Assembly: GCA_964395095.1 (NCBI GenBank)
Contig: CAYMZZ010000015.1
Span: 1-64,000 of the forward strand
Direction of reading: 5' to 3'
Source of the DNA: CAYMZZ01 sp964395095
Lineage (GTDB): Bacteria > Bacteroidota > Bacteroidia > Chitinophagales > Chitinophagaceae
DNA length: 64,000 nt
Of this stretch, positions 26,390 to 34,492 are shown in pieces; position 1 is the stretch's first letter, and each line of letters begins with the position of its first letter. A model generated the notes under the pieces. The model searched no databases, was not told the DNA's origin, and worked only from the letters and a program-made list of their open reading frames with translations. A program made the position numbers and the translations under genes.

Positions 26390-28333
26390 ATGAAAAAACC
26401 CGCCCTGGCCTTGCTGCTGTTGAGCTTTTTTGTTGTCCCGGTCTTTTCCCAAACATTGTTTACTTATGGTCCGCACAAAGTGACCAGCAAAGAATTTCTG
26501 CGGGCCTTCGACAAGAATAATCCGGGCAATGCCAGCGGCGCGGAGCGCGAAAAAGCCATGCGCGACTACCTGGGCCTTTACGTGAATTCGCGTTTGAAAA
26601 TTCAGGAAGCCTATGCCCGTGGTTATGATACCCTTCCCCAGTTGAAATCGGAGATGGAGAATCTCCGCAACCAGATCATAGAACCCTACCTGAGCGATCC
26701 CCAAGCTATAGACCGCCTGCGCCGAGAAGCCTTTTTACGAAGCCAAAAAGATATCCGGGTGGCGCACATTTTCATCAGCATTACCGATGCCAGCGGGAAA
26801 GAAGATACCCTGGCGGCCAGGCGCAAACTGGAAGAGCTGCAGAAAGGCATAGCGAGGGGAACCGATTTTCAGGAACTCGCCGTTCGCTACTCCGATGACC
26901 CTTCGGCCAAAGAGAACCGAGGCGATTTGCACTATATCACCGTCTTCACCCTGCCTTATGCTTTTGAAAACATCATCTATCAGCTAAAGCCAGGCAAAGT
27001 TTCGGCTCCCTACCGGTCGCGGGCCGGCTATCACCTTTTCAAAAATATTGGCGAGCGAAAAGCGCTGGGAAAAATCCGGATACAGCAGATTCTGCTGGCC
27101 ATTCCCCCTCAGGCAGATGCCGCCACCATACAGGATAAAGGAAAACTGGCCGACTCGCTTTACCAATTATTGAGGAATGGCGCCGACCTCGCCGCACTCG
27201 CCCGGCAATACAGCAACGACCTGGTGAGTTCACAAACCAATGGGCAGGTACCTGATATTGTGGTAGGCCAATACGAATCGGATTTTGAAAACTTTATTGC
27301 CGGCCTCGCGCCCGGCGAACTGGGTAAGCCCTTTCAAAGCGCACACGGATATCATATAGTAAGGAAAACAGAGCAGGTGCCAATTGTTGCCGACAGCAAC
27401 GATGTCGCTAACCGTGAATGGCTGGAGCAAAAAGTTTTGAACGACGACCGCTGGAAGACCTCCCGCGACTTCATTTATACCAAAGTGAAAGCGAATCCCG
27501 GCATTCGCCTGGAAAAAATAAGTCAGGAGGCCATCTGGGGTATCAGCGACAGCCTGCTCGATTTCCGACCTGCAGGGGCGGGGCGCGGCCTTACACGTGA
27601 AACGGTTTTGTTCAGCATCGGAAAAGAAAAGACAAATGTAAACGAGTGGATCCGCTACGCGCAAATGAACCGTTATCGCACGGAAAGAGGGGGCATGAAG
27701 CCTTATACTGAACTATGGGATGATTTTGAAAAGCAGGCGATGTACCAGTATTACCGCAATAACCTGGAGCAATATAATGAGGAGTTCCGCATCCAGATGA
27801 GCGAGTTCAGGGATGGCAACCTGTTTTTTGAGATCATGCAGGAGGAGGTATGGAACAAGGCCCAGGCCGATACCCAGGCTTTACGTCGCTTATATACCCA
27901 ACAAAAAGAAAATTACCAGTGGGGAAAGAGCGCGAGGGCGCTGCTCTTTTTCTGTCCCGACTCCAGCCTGGCCATGGAGCTCATCCAAAAACTACGTGGC
28001 AATACGCAGCGTTGGCAACAAATAATGGAACCTTACCGCGACCGTGTTGTGGCGGATTCAGGACGCTATGAATGGGAACAATTACCCGGCCTCGAAAATC
28101 GTAATCCCATAGCGGGTGAACCCACAGCGATAGTATCCAACCCCATAGATCGAACCAGCACTTTCGCCTGGATTCTCGAAGTGTACACGCAACCCTCTCC
28201 CCGCAGTTTTGAAGAAGCCCGCGGGCTGGTGATGAATGATTACCAGGCAAAGCTGGAAGATGAATGGATGAAACAACTGAAGAAAAAGTATCCGGTGAAA
28301 GTGAATGAAGCGGAGTTGAGAAGTATTAAGTAG
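26390..28333 (+). CDS. Periplasmic parvulin-type peptidyl-prolyl isomerase
   Basis: The frame opens upstream, but the signal peptide begins at MKKPALALLLLSFFVV (ATG 26390; 26384 is an alternative), giving 647 residues. After the signal come two rotamase (PpiC) domains (about 120-215 and 225-330; RVAHIFIS, YSDDPSAKENRGDL, IRIQQILLAI, YSNDLVSSQTNGQV). A long C-terminal chain-binding region follows with no recognised domain. It likely assists outer-membrane protein folding, as SurA and PrsA do. A shorter paralogue is at 44.1-45.5 kb. The stop codon is fused to a heptamer tract. Confidence 0.9.
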   Translation: MKKPALALLLLSFFVVPVFSQTLFTYGPHKVTSKEFLRAFDKNNPGNASGAEREKAMRDYLGLYVNSRLKIQEAYARGYDTLPQLKSEMENLRNQIIEPYLSDPQAIDRLRREAFLRSQKDIRVAHIFISITDASGKEDTLAARRKLEELQKGIARGTDFQELAVRYSDDPSAKENRGDLHYITVFTLPYAFENIIYQLKPGKVSAPYRSRAGYHLFKNIGERKALGKIRIQQILLAIPPQADAATIQDKGKLADSLYQLLRNGADLAALARQYSNDLVSSQTNGQVPDIVVGQYESDFENFIAGLAPGELGKPFQSAHGYHIVRKTEQVPIVADSNDVANREWLEQKVLNDDRWKTSRDFIYTKVKANPGIRLEKISQEAIWGISDSLLDFRPAGAGRGLTRETVLFSIGKEKTNVNEWIRYAQMNRYRTERGGMKPYTELWDDFEKQAMYQYYRNNLEQYNEEFRIQMSEFRDGNLFFEIMQEEVWNKAQADTQALRRLYTQQKENYQWGKSARALLFFCPDSSLAMELIQKLRGNTQRWQQIMEPYRDRVVADSGRYEWEQLPGLENRNPIAGEPTAIVSNPIDRTSTFAWILEVYTQPSPRSFEEARGLVMNDYQAKLEDEWMKQLKKKYPVKVNEAELRSIK

Positions 28334-28639
28334 GAAGTTGTAAGTTTTAAGTAGCAAGTTTTAAGTTATGGGTTTTGCTTATTGATGTAAGCTTTTTCAC
28401 ATTCTAAAAAAACCTGGTTCTTTTTACTGTCGTCGTCTATCTGGTTCATCTGCGAAAAAATCTGCGCATATCTGCGGGAAAGCTCTCCTGAACTTTGAAT
28501 CTGTTTAAAGTGCTGAAGTATTTCCCGCAGATTGCGGTAAGTAGTAAGTTGTAAGTAGGGGATAGATTTTCTAATAACTACTTACAACTTACTACTTACA
28601 ACTTTCTACTAACTACTTACCACTCACTACTTACTACTT
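28330..28639. repeat. TAAGTNN heptamer tracts bracketing a 300-bp spacer
   Basis: Left tract 28330-28370 begins at the parvulin stop; an additional short one is at 28537-28558. The right tract 28573-28639 has many ACTTANN units and contains the stop codon of the convergent lptB gene. The centre holds the 63-bp inverted-end element (28470-28532) and no gene. Confidence 0.85.
28470..28532. repeat. 63-bp dispersed element with perfect 12-bp inverted ends, copy 1
   Basis: Ends are ATCTGCGGGAAA and TTTCCCGCAGAT. A second copy of identical length lies at 60078-60140; by my alignment 55 of 63 positions match. No open frame. Partial copies of the end motif (ATCTGCGAAAAA, ATCTGCGCA) lie just outside. 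Confidence 0.85.
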
Positions 28640-29401
28640 TTCCCCCCTCGCTTCCTCATGCAACCAATCTTTCCTGCGCAGCACAAAATCTCTTCCGAGA
28701 TAAAGCTTTTTCACCTGCTCGTCGCCGGCTAATTCCTCGGCCGTACCATGTTTATAGATTTTCCCTTCAATGAGAAGGTAGGCGCGATCGCAAATGGAGA
28801 GGGTTTCGGTTACGTTGTGATCGGTAATAAGGATGCCGATATTCTTATATTTCAATTTGGCTACAATCGACTGGATGTCTTCCACAGCAATAGGATCAAT
28901 GCCGGCGAAGGGTTCATCCAGCAAGATGAATTTCGGATCCACTGCCAGGGCCCGGGCAATTTCGGTACGTCGTCTTTCGCCACCACTCAGCACATCCCCA
29001 TTGCTCTTGCGCACATGATGCAGCCTGAACTCATCCAGCAGCGATTCCAGTTTTACCTTCTGCTCGGCTTTGGTCAGTTTGGTCATCTCGAGCACGGCGG
29101 AAATATTATCCTCCACGCTCAGCTTGCGAAAAACCGAAGCTTCCTGGGGCAGGTAGCCAATGCCCATTTGCGCACGCTTGTACATGGGCAGGCTGGTAAT
29201 ATCGCGCTCATCCAGGAATACCCTGCCCTCATCAGGCCGCACCAGCCCCACCACCTGGTAAAAGGAAGTGGTTTTGCCGGCCCCGTTAGGACCCAGCAAG
29301 CCCACTATCTCTCCCTGGCTTACTTCAAAGGAAACATGGTTGACGACAATACGGGTGCCGTAGCGCTTTACCAGATCACGGGCGTAGATGGTTGTGGACA
29401 T
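28634..29401 (-). CDS. lptB: LPS export ABC transporter ATPase LptB
   Basis: 255 residues. Walker A GPNGAGKTTS, Q-loop GYLPQEASVFRKLSVEDN (an LptB-specific sequence), signature LSGGERRRTEIARAL, Walker B FILLDEPFAGIDPIA and the switch His in TDHNV. LptB drives transport of lipopolysaccharide from the inner to the outer membrane with LptFG. The lptA, lptC and lptFG genes are not in this window. The C-terminal codons and stop lie inside a heptamer tract. Confidence 0.95.
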   Translation of the reverse strand: MSTTIYARDLVKRYGTRIVVNHVSFEVSQGEIVGLLGPNGAGKTTSFYQVVGLVRPDEGRVFLDERDITSLPMYKRAQMGIGYLPQEASVFRKLSVEDNISAVLEMTKLTKAEQKVKLESLLDEFRLHHVRKSNGDVLSGGERRRTEIARALAVDPKFILLDEPFAGIDPIAVEDIQSIVAKLKYKNIGILITDHNVTETLSICDRAYLLIEGKIYKHGTAEELAGDEQVKKLYLGRDFVLRRKDWLHEEARGEK

Positions 29402-29426
29402 AATGCAAAAATAGTGAATCGTGAGA

Positions 29427-29580
29427 GGGTTTAAGGTTTAGGGTTTAAAGTTTAAGGTTTAAGGTTAGAGAACATCCCTAATGCTCCTAATAGCTAATCC
29501 AGGAATAATAAACTCTAAACCTTAAACTTTAAACCCTAAACCTTAAACTCTACTCACGCCTCACGCCTCACGCCTCACGA
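29427..29580. repeat. TTTARRG heptamer pair plus CGTGAGG tract upstream of metF
   Basis: Left arm 29427-29466 and right arm 29510-29551 are inverted TTTAAGG/TTTAGGG/TTTAAAG units. Directly after lie three reverse-oriented CGTGAGG units (29552-29580). The arms enclose about 43 bp between the divergent lptB and metF genes. Confidence 0.9.
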
Positions 29581-29612
29581 TTCTCGCTCATAAGCATTAA
29601 TTTCGCATCCCG

Positions 29613-30563
29613 ATGAAAGTAATTGACCATATCAACCAGGCAAAGGACACCCTTATCTCCTTCGAGGTATTGCCCCCGCTCAAGGGCAAAGGCATCGACG
29701 CCCTCTATAAACATCTGGATCCATTGATGGAGCATAAGCCCGCCTTTATCAATGTAACCTACCACCGCAGTGAGCACGTTTTTAAGAAAAGGGCCGATGG
29801 CAGCTTTGAGAAGGTAATTATCCGCAAGCGGCCCGGCACGGAATCCATCTGTGCCGCCATCATGAACAAATATGATGTGGACACCGTGCCGCACCTGATA
29901 TGCGGCGGTTTCAGCGTGAGCGAAACCGAAGACGCCCTGCTCAACCTGCAATACCTCGGTATCGACAATGTGCTGGTGCTGCGGGGTGATGCTGCCAAGA
30001 ATGAAACGGCTTTTGAACCCGAACCGGATGGTCATAAGTTCGCCAGCGACCTGCTGCGCCAGGTGGTGAACCTCAATGCCGGCATCTACCTCGAAGAAGA
30101 CCTGAAAGGGACCAGCAAAACCACATTCTGCATTGGCGTGGCCGGTTATCCCGAAAAACACTTTGAAGCCCCCAATATGCAATCGGACCTGCGCTACCTG
30201 AAAGCCAAAGTTGACAGCGGCGCCGACTATATCGTTACCCAAATGTTTTTCGACAACGAAAAATACTATTCCTTCGTAAGGGCCTGCCGCGAAATGGATA
30301 TTCATGTGCCAATTATTCCGGGCTTAAAGCCCATCTACAGTCGCAAGCAACTGACTATGCTGCCCAAAACATTCCATATTGATCTACCCACCGATCTCAG
30401 CAACGAAATCCTGAAGTGCAAGAACGATGAAGAGGTGGAACAGGTAGGCACCGAATGGCTGTTGCAGCAAAGCCGTGACCTCAAAAAATCGGGTGTGCCG
30501 GTACTGCATTATTATACCCTCGGCAAACCCCATATTGTAACCAAAGTAGTGGAACAACTGTAA
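29613..30563 (+). CDS. metF: Methylenetetrahydrofolate reductase
   Basis: 316 residues, a single TIM barrel of the bacterial MetF type. FEVLPPLKGKG holds the catalytic Glu region, VTYHRSEH the folate/flavin contact, VLVLRGD the conserved RGD, and YIVTQMFFDNEKYYSFV the substrate segment. It reduces 5,10-methylene-THF to 5-methyl-THF for methionine synthesis, using FAD. No methionine riboswitch was recognised; the upstream spacer is repeats. Confidence 0.96.
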   Translation: MKVIDHINQAKDTLISFEVLPPLKGKGIDALYKHLDPLMEHKPAFINVTYHRSEHVFKKRADGSFEKVIIRKRPGTESICAAIMNKYDVDTVPHLICGGFSVSETEDALLNLQYLGIDNVLVLRGDAAKNETAFEPEPDGHKFASDLLRQVVNLNAGIYLEEDLKGTSKTTFCIGVAGYPEKHFEAPNMQSDLRYLKAKVDSGADYIVTQMFFDNEKYYSFVRACREMDIHVPIIPGLKPIYSRKQLTMLPKTFHIDLPTDLSNEILKCKNDEEVEQVGTEWLLQQSRDLKKSGVPVLHYYTLGKPHIVTKVVEQL

Positions 30564-30625
30564 GCAACAAATTCCCCGGTAGGCCTTCGGAATAGAAAAT
30601 TCGGCCATCGACAATTTTCCTTATT

Positions 30626-32146
30626 TTGCCGGCCATGAGTTTATTGAGTCCTGCCATATCATCGCTGGCGCGAATGCGGCTTTGGCGCATTGAGGGGTGG
30701 AAAAACCATCCGGCTGATGCGCAGCGCGAGGTGCTGCAGGACCTGGTCACCAATGCCCAGTACACCGAATTTGGGCGCCAGTATCGGTTTTCCGAACTCT
30801 TCAATATTAAATCTTTCAAGCAGGCCGTACCCATTCACGAGTACGACGACCTGAAGCCCTATATAGAGCGGATGATGAAGGGCGAGCAAAACCTGCTCTG
30901 GAATACCCCGATTTACTGGTTTGCCAAAAGCAGCGGTACCACCAGTGATAAGAGCAAGTTCATCCCCATCAGCGATGAAAGCCTCGAGGATTGTCATTTT
31001 AAAGGGGCTAAAGACGTGCTCACCCTGTATTACCATTTCAATCCCGACAGCATCCTGCTTACAGGCAAAGGGCTGGTAATTGGCGGAAGCCATAGCATCA
31101 ATCCCATGAACGCGGAAGCGCAATATGGCGACCTGAGCGCGGTTTTGCTCCAAAATTCACCCTTCTGGGGTCACTGGCTACGCACCCCCGATTTGAGCAT
31201 CGCCCTGATGGACGAATGGGAAAGCAAGATCGAAAAGCTGGCGGCCAGTACCGCGCATGAAAATGTAACTTCCATATCGGGAGTACCCACCTGGACCCTT
31301 GTTCTCTTCAAACGCATACTCGAAATAACCGGCCGCAACCATATATGCGATGTATGGCCCAACCTGGAACTGTATATGCATGGCGGGGTTTCCTTTACGC
31401 CCTATCGCGATCAATTTGCCCGCATCATTGGTAAACCCATCCATTATCTCGAAATGTACAACGCTTCGGAAGGTTTTTTTGCAGCGCAGGAAAAGCCGGG
31501 CGATGAGGGTATGCTGCTCTTTACCGACCATGGCATATTCATGGAATTTATGCCCGTAAGCGAGTATGGCCAACCCAACCCGCGTACCATTGGCCTCCCC
31601 GACGTGGAACTGGGTAAGAACTATGCGTTGGTCATCAGCACCAATGGCGGACTCTGGCGCTACCTGCTTGGCGATACAATTCAATTCACATCCCTGGCAC
31701 CTTATAAAATTATTGTTTCAGGCCGGTTGAAGCATTTTATGAATGCCTTTGGCGAAGAAGTGATTGTTGACAATACAGATAAAGCGATAGCCGAAGCCTG
31801 CCGGCAAACCGGCGCAGTGGTAAACGATTATACCGCGGCCCCTGTTTATTTTTCCGATAGCGCCAATGGCGCCCATGAGTGGCTGATCGAATTTGACAAC
31901 CCACCCGCGGATCTGAGCCAGTTTACACAATTCCTCGACCAGGCACTAAAGGCGCAGAATAGCGATTATGAAGCTAAACGACACAAGGATATAGCGCTCG
32001 GAATGCCACGCCTCCACGCCTTGAAAAAGGGCAGCTTTACCGATTGGTTGCGCTCGCGCGGAAAATTGGGCGGACAGCATAAAGTACCCCGACTCAGCAA
32101 CGACCGGAAATATGTGGACGAAATCCTCGCTTCCCTGCTTCATTAA
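30626..32146 (+). CDS. GH3-family acyl-adenylate/amino-acid ligase-like protein
   Basis: 506 residues spanning the full GH3 fold. Landmarks include YWFAKSSGTTSDKSKFIPIS (nucleotide-binding loop like SSGTS), YNASEGFFAAQ (adenylate site), LLGDTIQFT and LKHFMNAFGEEVIVDN. Plant GH3 enzymes join acyl acids to amino acids through acyl-adenylates. Bacterial members are common in Bacteroidota but have no settled role. It lies 62 bp after metF and 59 bp before fabG on the same strand. Confidence 0.9.
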   Translation: MPAMSLLSPAISSLARMRLWRIEGWKNHPADAQREVLQDLVTNAQYTEFGRQYRFSELFNIKSFKQAVPIHEYDDLKPYIERMMKGEQNLLWNTPIYWFAKSSGTTSDKSKFIPISDESLEDCHFKGAKDVLTLYYHFNPDSILLTGKGLVIGGSHSINPMNAEAQYGDLSAVLLQNSPFWGHWLRTPDLSIALMDEWESKIEKLAASTAHENVTSISGVPTWTLVLFKRILEITGRNHICDVWPNLELYMHGGVSFTPYRDQFARIIGKPIHYLEMYNASEGFFAAQEKPGDEGMLLFTDHGIFMEFMPVSEYGQPNPRTIGLPDVELGKNYALVISTNGGLWRYLLGDTIQFTSLAPYKIIVSGRLKHFMNAFGEEVIVDNTDKAIAEACRQTGAVVNDYTAAPVYFSDSANGAHEWLIEFDNPPADLSQFTQFLDQALKAQNSDYEAKRHKDIALGMPRLHALKKGSFTDWLRSRGKLGGQHKVPRLSNDRKYVDEILASLLH

Positions 32147-32170
32147 TCAAACACAACTATACCTGCCACC

Positions 32171-32203
32171 CACTTAAAACCTATCACTTAAAACTTACAA
32201 CTT
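32171..32203. repeat. TAAGTNN heptamer tract, reverse orientation, before fabG
   Basis: Units ACTTAAA, (CCTATC), ACTTAAA, ACTTACA end 2 bp before the fabG start codon. There is no room for a Shine-Dalgarno sequence. Confidence 0.75.
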
Positions 32204-32205
32204 CT

Positions 32206-32961
32206 ATGAAACTACTCGAAAATAAAGTCGCCATTATCACCGGTGCCGCACGCGGCATTGGCGAAGCCATTGCCCTGAAATTTGCTGCCGAGGGCGCACA
32301 TATAGCATTCACTTATGTAAGCGACAGCAGTGCAGAAAAAGCAGCGAAGCTCACGGAGCAATTGCAGGCCTTGGGCGTAAAAGCAAAAGCCTGGCAAAGC
32401 AATGCTGGCGATGTGGCCCAATGTGAGTTGTTGGTAAATGAAGTGATGAAAGAGTTTGGTACCGTGGATATATGCGTCAACAATGCCGGTATCTCCAAAG
32501 ACAACCTGCTCCTGCGTCTTTCACCCGATCAGTGGGATGATGTGATCCGCGTAAACCTCAACAGCGTTTTCTATATGACCAAGCAGGTGATCCGGCCCAT
32601 GATGAAAGCCCGCTCCGGTTCTATCATCAACATGAGTTCGGTGATTGGGGAAATGGGTAATGCGGGACAAAGCAGCTATGCTGCTTCCAAAGCCGGCATT
32701 ATCGGATTTACCAAAAGTGTGGCCAAAGAGTTGGGTAGCCGCAATATCCGCTGCAATGCCATCGCTCCCGGTTTTGTGGAAACCGACATGACCGCTTATT
32801 TGAAAGAAGGCGATGCCGGCGAAAAATACAAGGCAGGCATACCCCTGGGCCGATTTGCCACCGGCGAAGATATTGCCAACAGTGCGCTCTTTCTTGCCTC
32901 CGATATGGGAGCCTACATTACGGGCCAAACGCTCAGCGTTTGTGGGGGATTGAATATTTAA
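32206..32961 (+). CDS. fabG: 3-oxoacyl-ACP reductase (SDR family)
   Basis: 251 residues. Classical SDR motifs: TGAARGIG for cofactor binding, NNAGIS, catalytic Ser-Tyr-Lys in MSSVIGEMGNAGQSSYAASKAG, and the FabG-like C-terminus ITGQTLSVCGGLNI. It reduces 3-oxoacyl-ACP with NADPH in fatty acid synthesis. Other fab genes are absent nearby, so a more specialised SDR role is possible. Confidence 0.92.
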   Translation: MKLLENKVAIITGAARGIGEAIALKFAAEGAHIAFTYVSDSSAEKAAKLTEQLQALGVKAKAWQSNAGDVAQCELLVNEVMKEFGTVDICVNNAGISKDNLLLRLSPDQWDDVIRVNLNSVFYMTKQVIRPMMKARSGSIINMSSVIGEMGNAGQSSYAASKAGIIGFTKSVAKELGSRNIRCNAIAPGFVETDMTAYLKEGDAGEKYKAGIPLGRFATGEDIANSALFLASDMGAYITGQTLSVCGGLNI

Positions 32962-32983
32962 TAGGGGCTGCGAATAACCTTAC

Positions 32984-33019
32984 CGGCGCAGGATGCTGAT
33001 TCTACCGGCACCTGCGCCG
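32984..33019. terminator. Inverted repeat between convergent fabG and a glycosylase gene
   Basis: Perfect 9-bp GC-rich arms (CGGCGCAGG and its complement) with an 18-nt loop, lying between two converging stop codons. No U-run follows, so terminator activity is uncertain. Confidence 0.4.
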
Positions 33020-33028
33020 TTGATTTAC

Positions 33029-33685
33029 TCATAACTCAACCTTCATCTTTCGCTTTTGAATATAGCCATGCCATAAAATCATGGCCGCAATAGTACGGAA
33101 GGGCCGCCAGGGTTCGGCCAAACTTAGTAATTCCTCCTTCCCCACTGATGCTGGTAACAACAATCGCTCCCGCATACTATTCACCAGTGCAATATCCCCA
33201 ATGGGGAAACGATCAGCACGGCGCAGGGCATGTATCATATAGATGTCGGCCGTCCAGTCGCCAATGCCCTTGTAACGGGTGAGCCTTTGGTGCACTTCAT
33301 CATCGCTGCAATAGGGCAGCTCGGCCAGCACGAGTTCCCGGCGAACAATGGCTTCGGCCAGCAGGCGGCTGTACAGAATTTTTTGCCGGCTGAAATAACA
33401 TTCCCGCAATTCTTCATCGCTTAGCCGCAAGAGCTTGGGTGCGGTAACCAACCCAATTTTTTCCCGCAATTTTTTATAAGCGGCCATGGCCGATGCGAGG
33501 GATACCTGCTGCTCCAGAATGGTGAGCACGAGTGTGGAGAATCGCGCTGGGCGCGTCCACATGGGGGGCAACCCATACTCTTGCAGAATTTGCTTCAGGG
33601 CCGGATCGCTGTTGGCAAGCTGGCGGCAATAGCCGGCAAAATTGCCTTCGTCGAAAATATGGATCTGGGAATTTTTTGGCTTCAT
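33029..33685 (-). CDS. HhH-GPD base-excision DNA glycosylase
   Basis: 218 residues. The HhH motif is YKGIGDWTADIYMIHAL, and the catalytic Asp is in FPIGDIALVN. ILEQQVSLASA is the substrate-pocket helix of the 3-methyladenine glycosylase II group. It is distinct from the glycosylase at 12.6 kb, sharing mainly the core motif. The start overlaps the stop of the upstream enoyl-CoA hydratase-like gene by 4 bp, so both share a transcript with no obvious functional link. Confidence 0.88.
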   Translation of the reverse strand: MKPKNSQIHIFDEGNFAGYCRQLANSDPALKQILQEYGLPPMWTRPARFSTLVLTILEQQVSLASAMAAYKKLREKIGLVTAPKLLRLSDEELRECYFSRQKILYSRLLAEAIVRRELVLAELPYCSDDEVHQRLTRYKGIGDWTADIYMIHALRRADRFPIGDIALVNSMRERLLLPASVGKEELLSLAEPWRPFRTIAAMILWHGYIQKRKMKVEL

Positions 33686-34440
33686 TTCTTGCGAAAGGCG
33701 GCAATGGCTTTGCGGGTAAAATCACTCAAGACCAATCTGCCACTGATAGCCGCCCGCTCTGCTAACAACTGATCCCAGTGATCGGTTCCCTCCCAGAAAA
33801 CTTTTTTCATTTCAGCCATCGACTGAGGATTGCTTTGCGAAAGCGTAAACAACATCCTTTGAATAGACTCATCCATGCTGGCCACATTGGGATGCATTTC
33901 AGCAAAAAGACCTTTATTTCTTGCCCATTCCGCACTACGCGGCAAGGCCGCATCGATACTCAATTGTGTGTAAGCCGATAAGCCAATCTTTCTTTCCACC
34001 GCCGGGCCTATCACAAAGGGGCCGATGCCCACCGCCAGCTCACTCAGGCGCACTTCAGCCTCCTGGGTAGCAAAGGCATAGTCTACCGCGGCAGCAATAC
34101 CCACACCACCGCCCACACATTTACCATGTATTCGACCAATCACAAATTTTGGCGCGGTGCGAATGGAATTAATCACATTGGCAAAGCCACTGAAAAATTG
34201 CAGTCCCTTTTCTTCCGTATCAATAGCCATCAATTCATCAAACGAAGCACCCGCACAATATGCCCGCTCGCCACCGGCGCGCAATAATATCACTTTGCAG
34301 TCGGGATCATTGCCCGCTCCGTGAATGGCTTGTGCCAGTTGCTCCAGTATCTTACCAGGAAGTGAATTGCTTTGCGGATGAAAAAATTCAATCGTCGTAA
34401 TGCCATTATGCACCTCGCTGCGAACATAGGCTGCGTCCAT
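33682..34440 (-). CDS. Enoyl-CoA hydratase/isomerase family protein
   Basis: 252 residues with the crotonase fold. The oxyanion-hole segments are YCAGASFDEL and GKCVGGGVGIAAAVDYA. The first catalytic Glu of classical hydratases (GGGCE) is Gly here, while the second acidic site is kept (RLSELAVGIG). That pattern occurs in isomerases and other crotonase activities, so simple hydration is not assured. It lies 52 bp downstream of paaZ, which suggests a role in phenylacetyl-CoA catabolism (PaaF/PaaG-like step), inferred from context. Confidence 0.85.
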   Translation of the reverse strand: MDAAYVRSEVHNGITTIEFFHPQSNSLPGKILEQLAQAIHGAGNDPDCKVILLRAGGERAYCAGASFDELMAIDTEEKGLQFFSGFANVINSIRTAPKFVIGRIHGKCVGGGVGIAAAVDYAFATQEAEVRLSELAVGIGPFVIGPAVERKIGLSAYTQLSIDAALPRSAEWARNKGLFAEMHPNVASMDESIQRMLFTLSQSNPQSMAEMKKVFWEGTDHWDQLLAERAAISGRLVLSDFTRKAIAAFRKK

Positions 34441-34492
34441 AGTATCTTCTTTCTTCTAAGTTAAACGAAAATGATCAATTCCGAAACTGTTC

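Noticed and set aside
30626..32146. Recent transfer of a plant GH3 gene
   Set aside because: GH3-fold proteins are widespread in Bacteroidota, and the base composition looks like its neighbours; no sign of recent transfer is visible.
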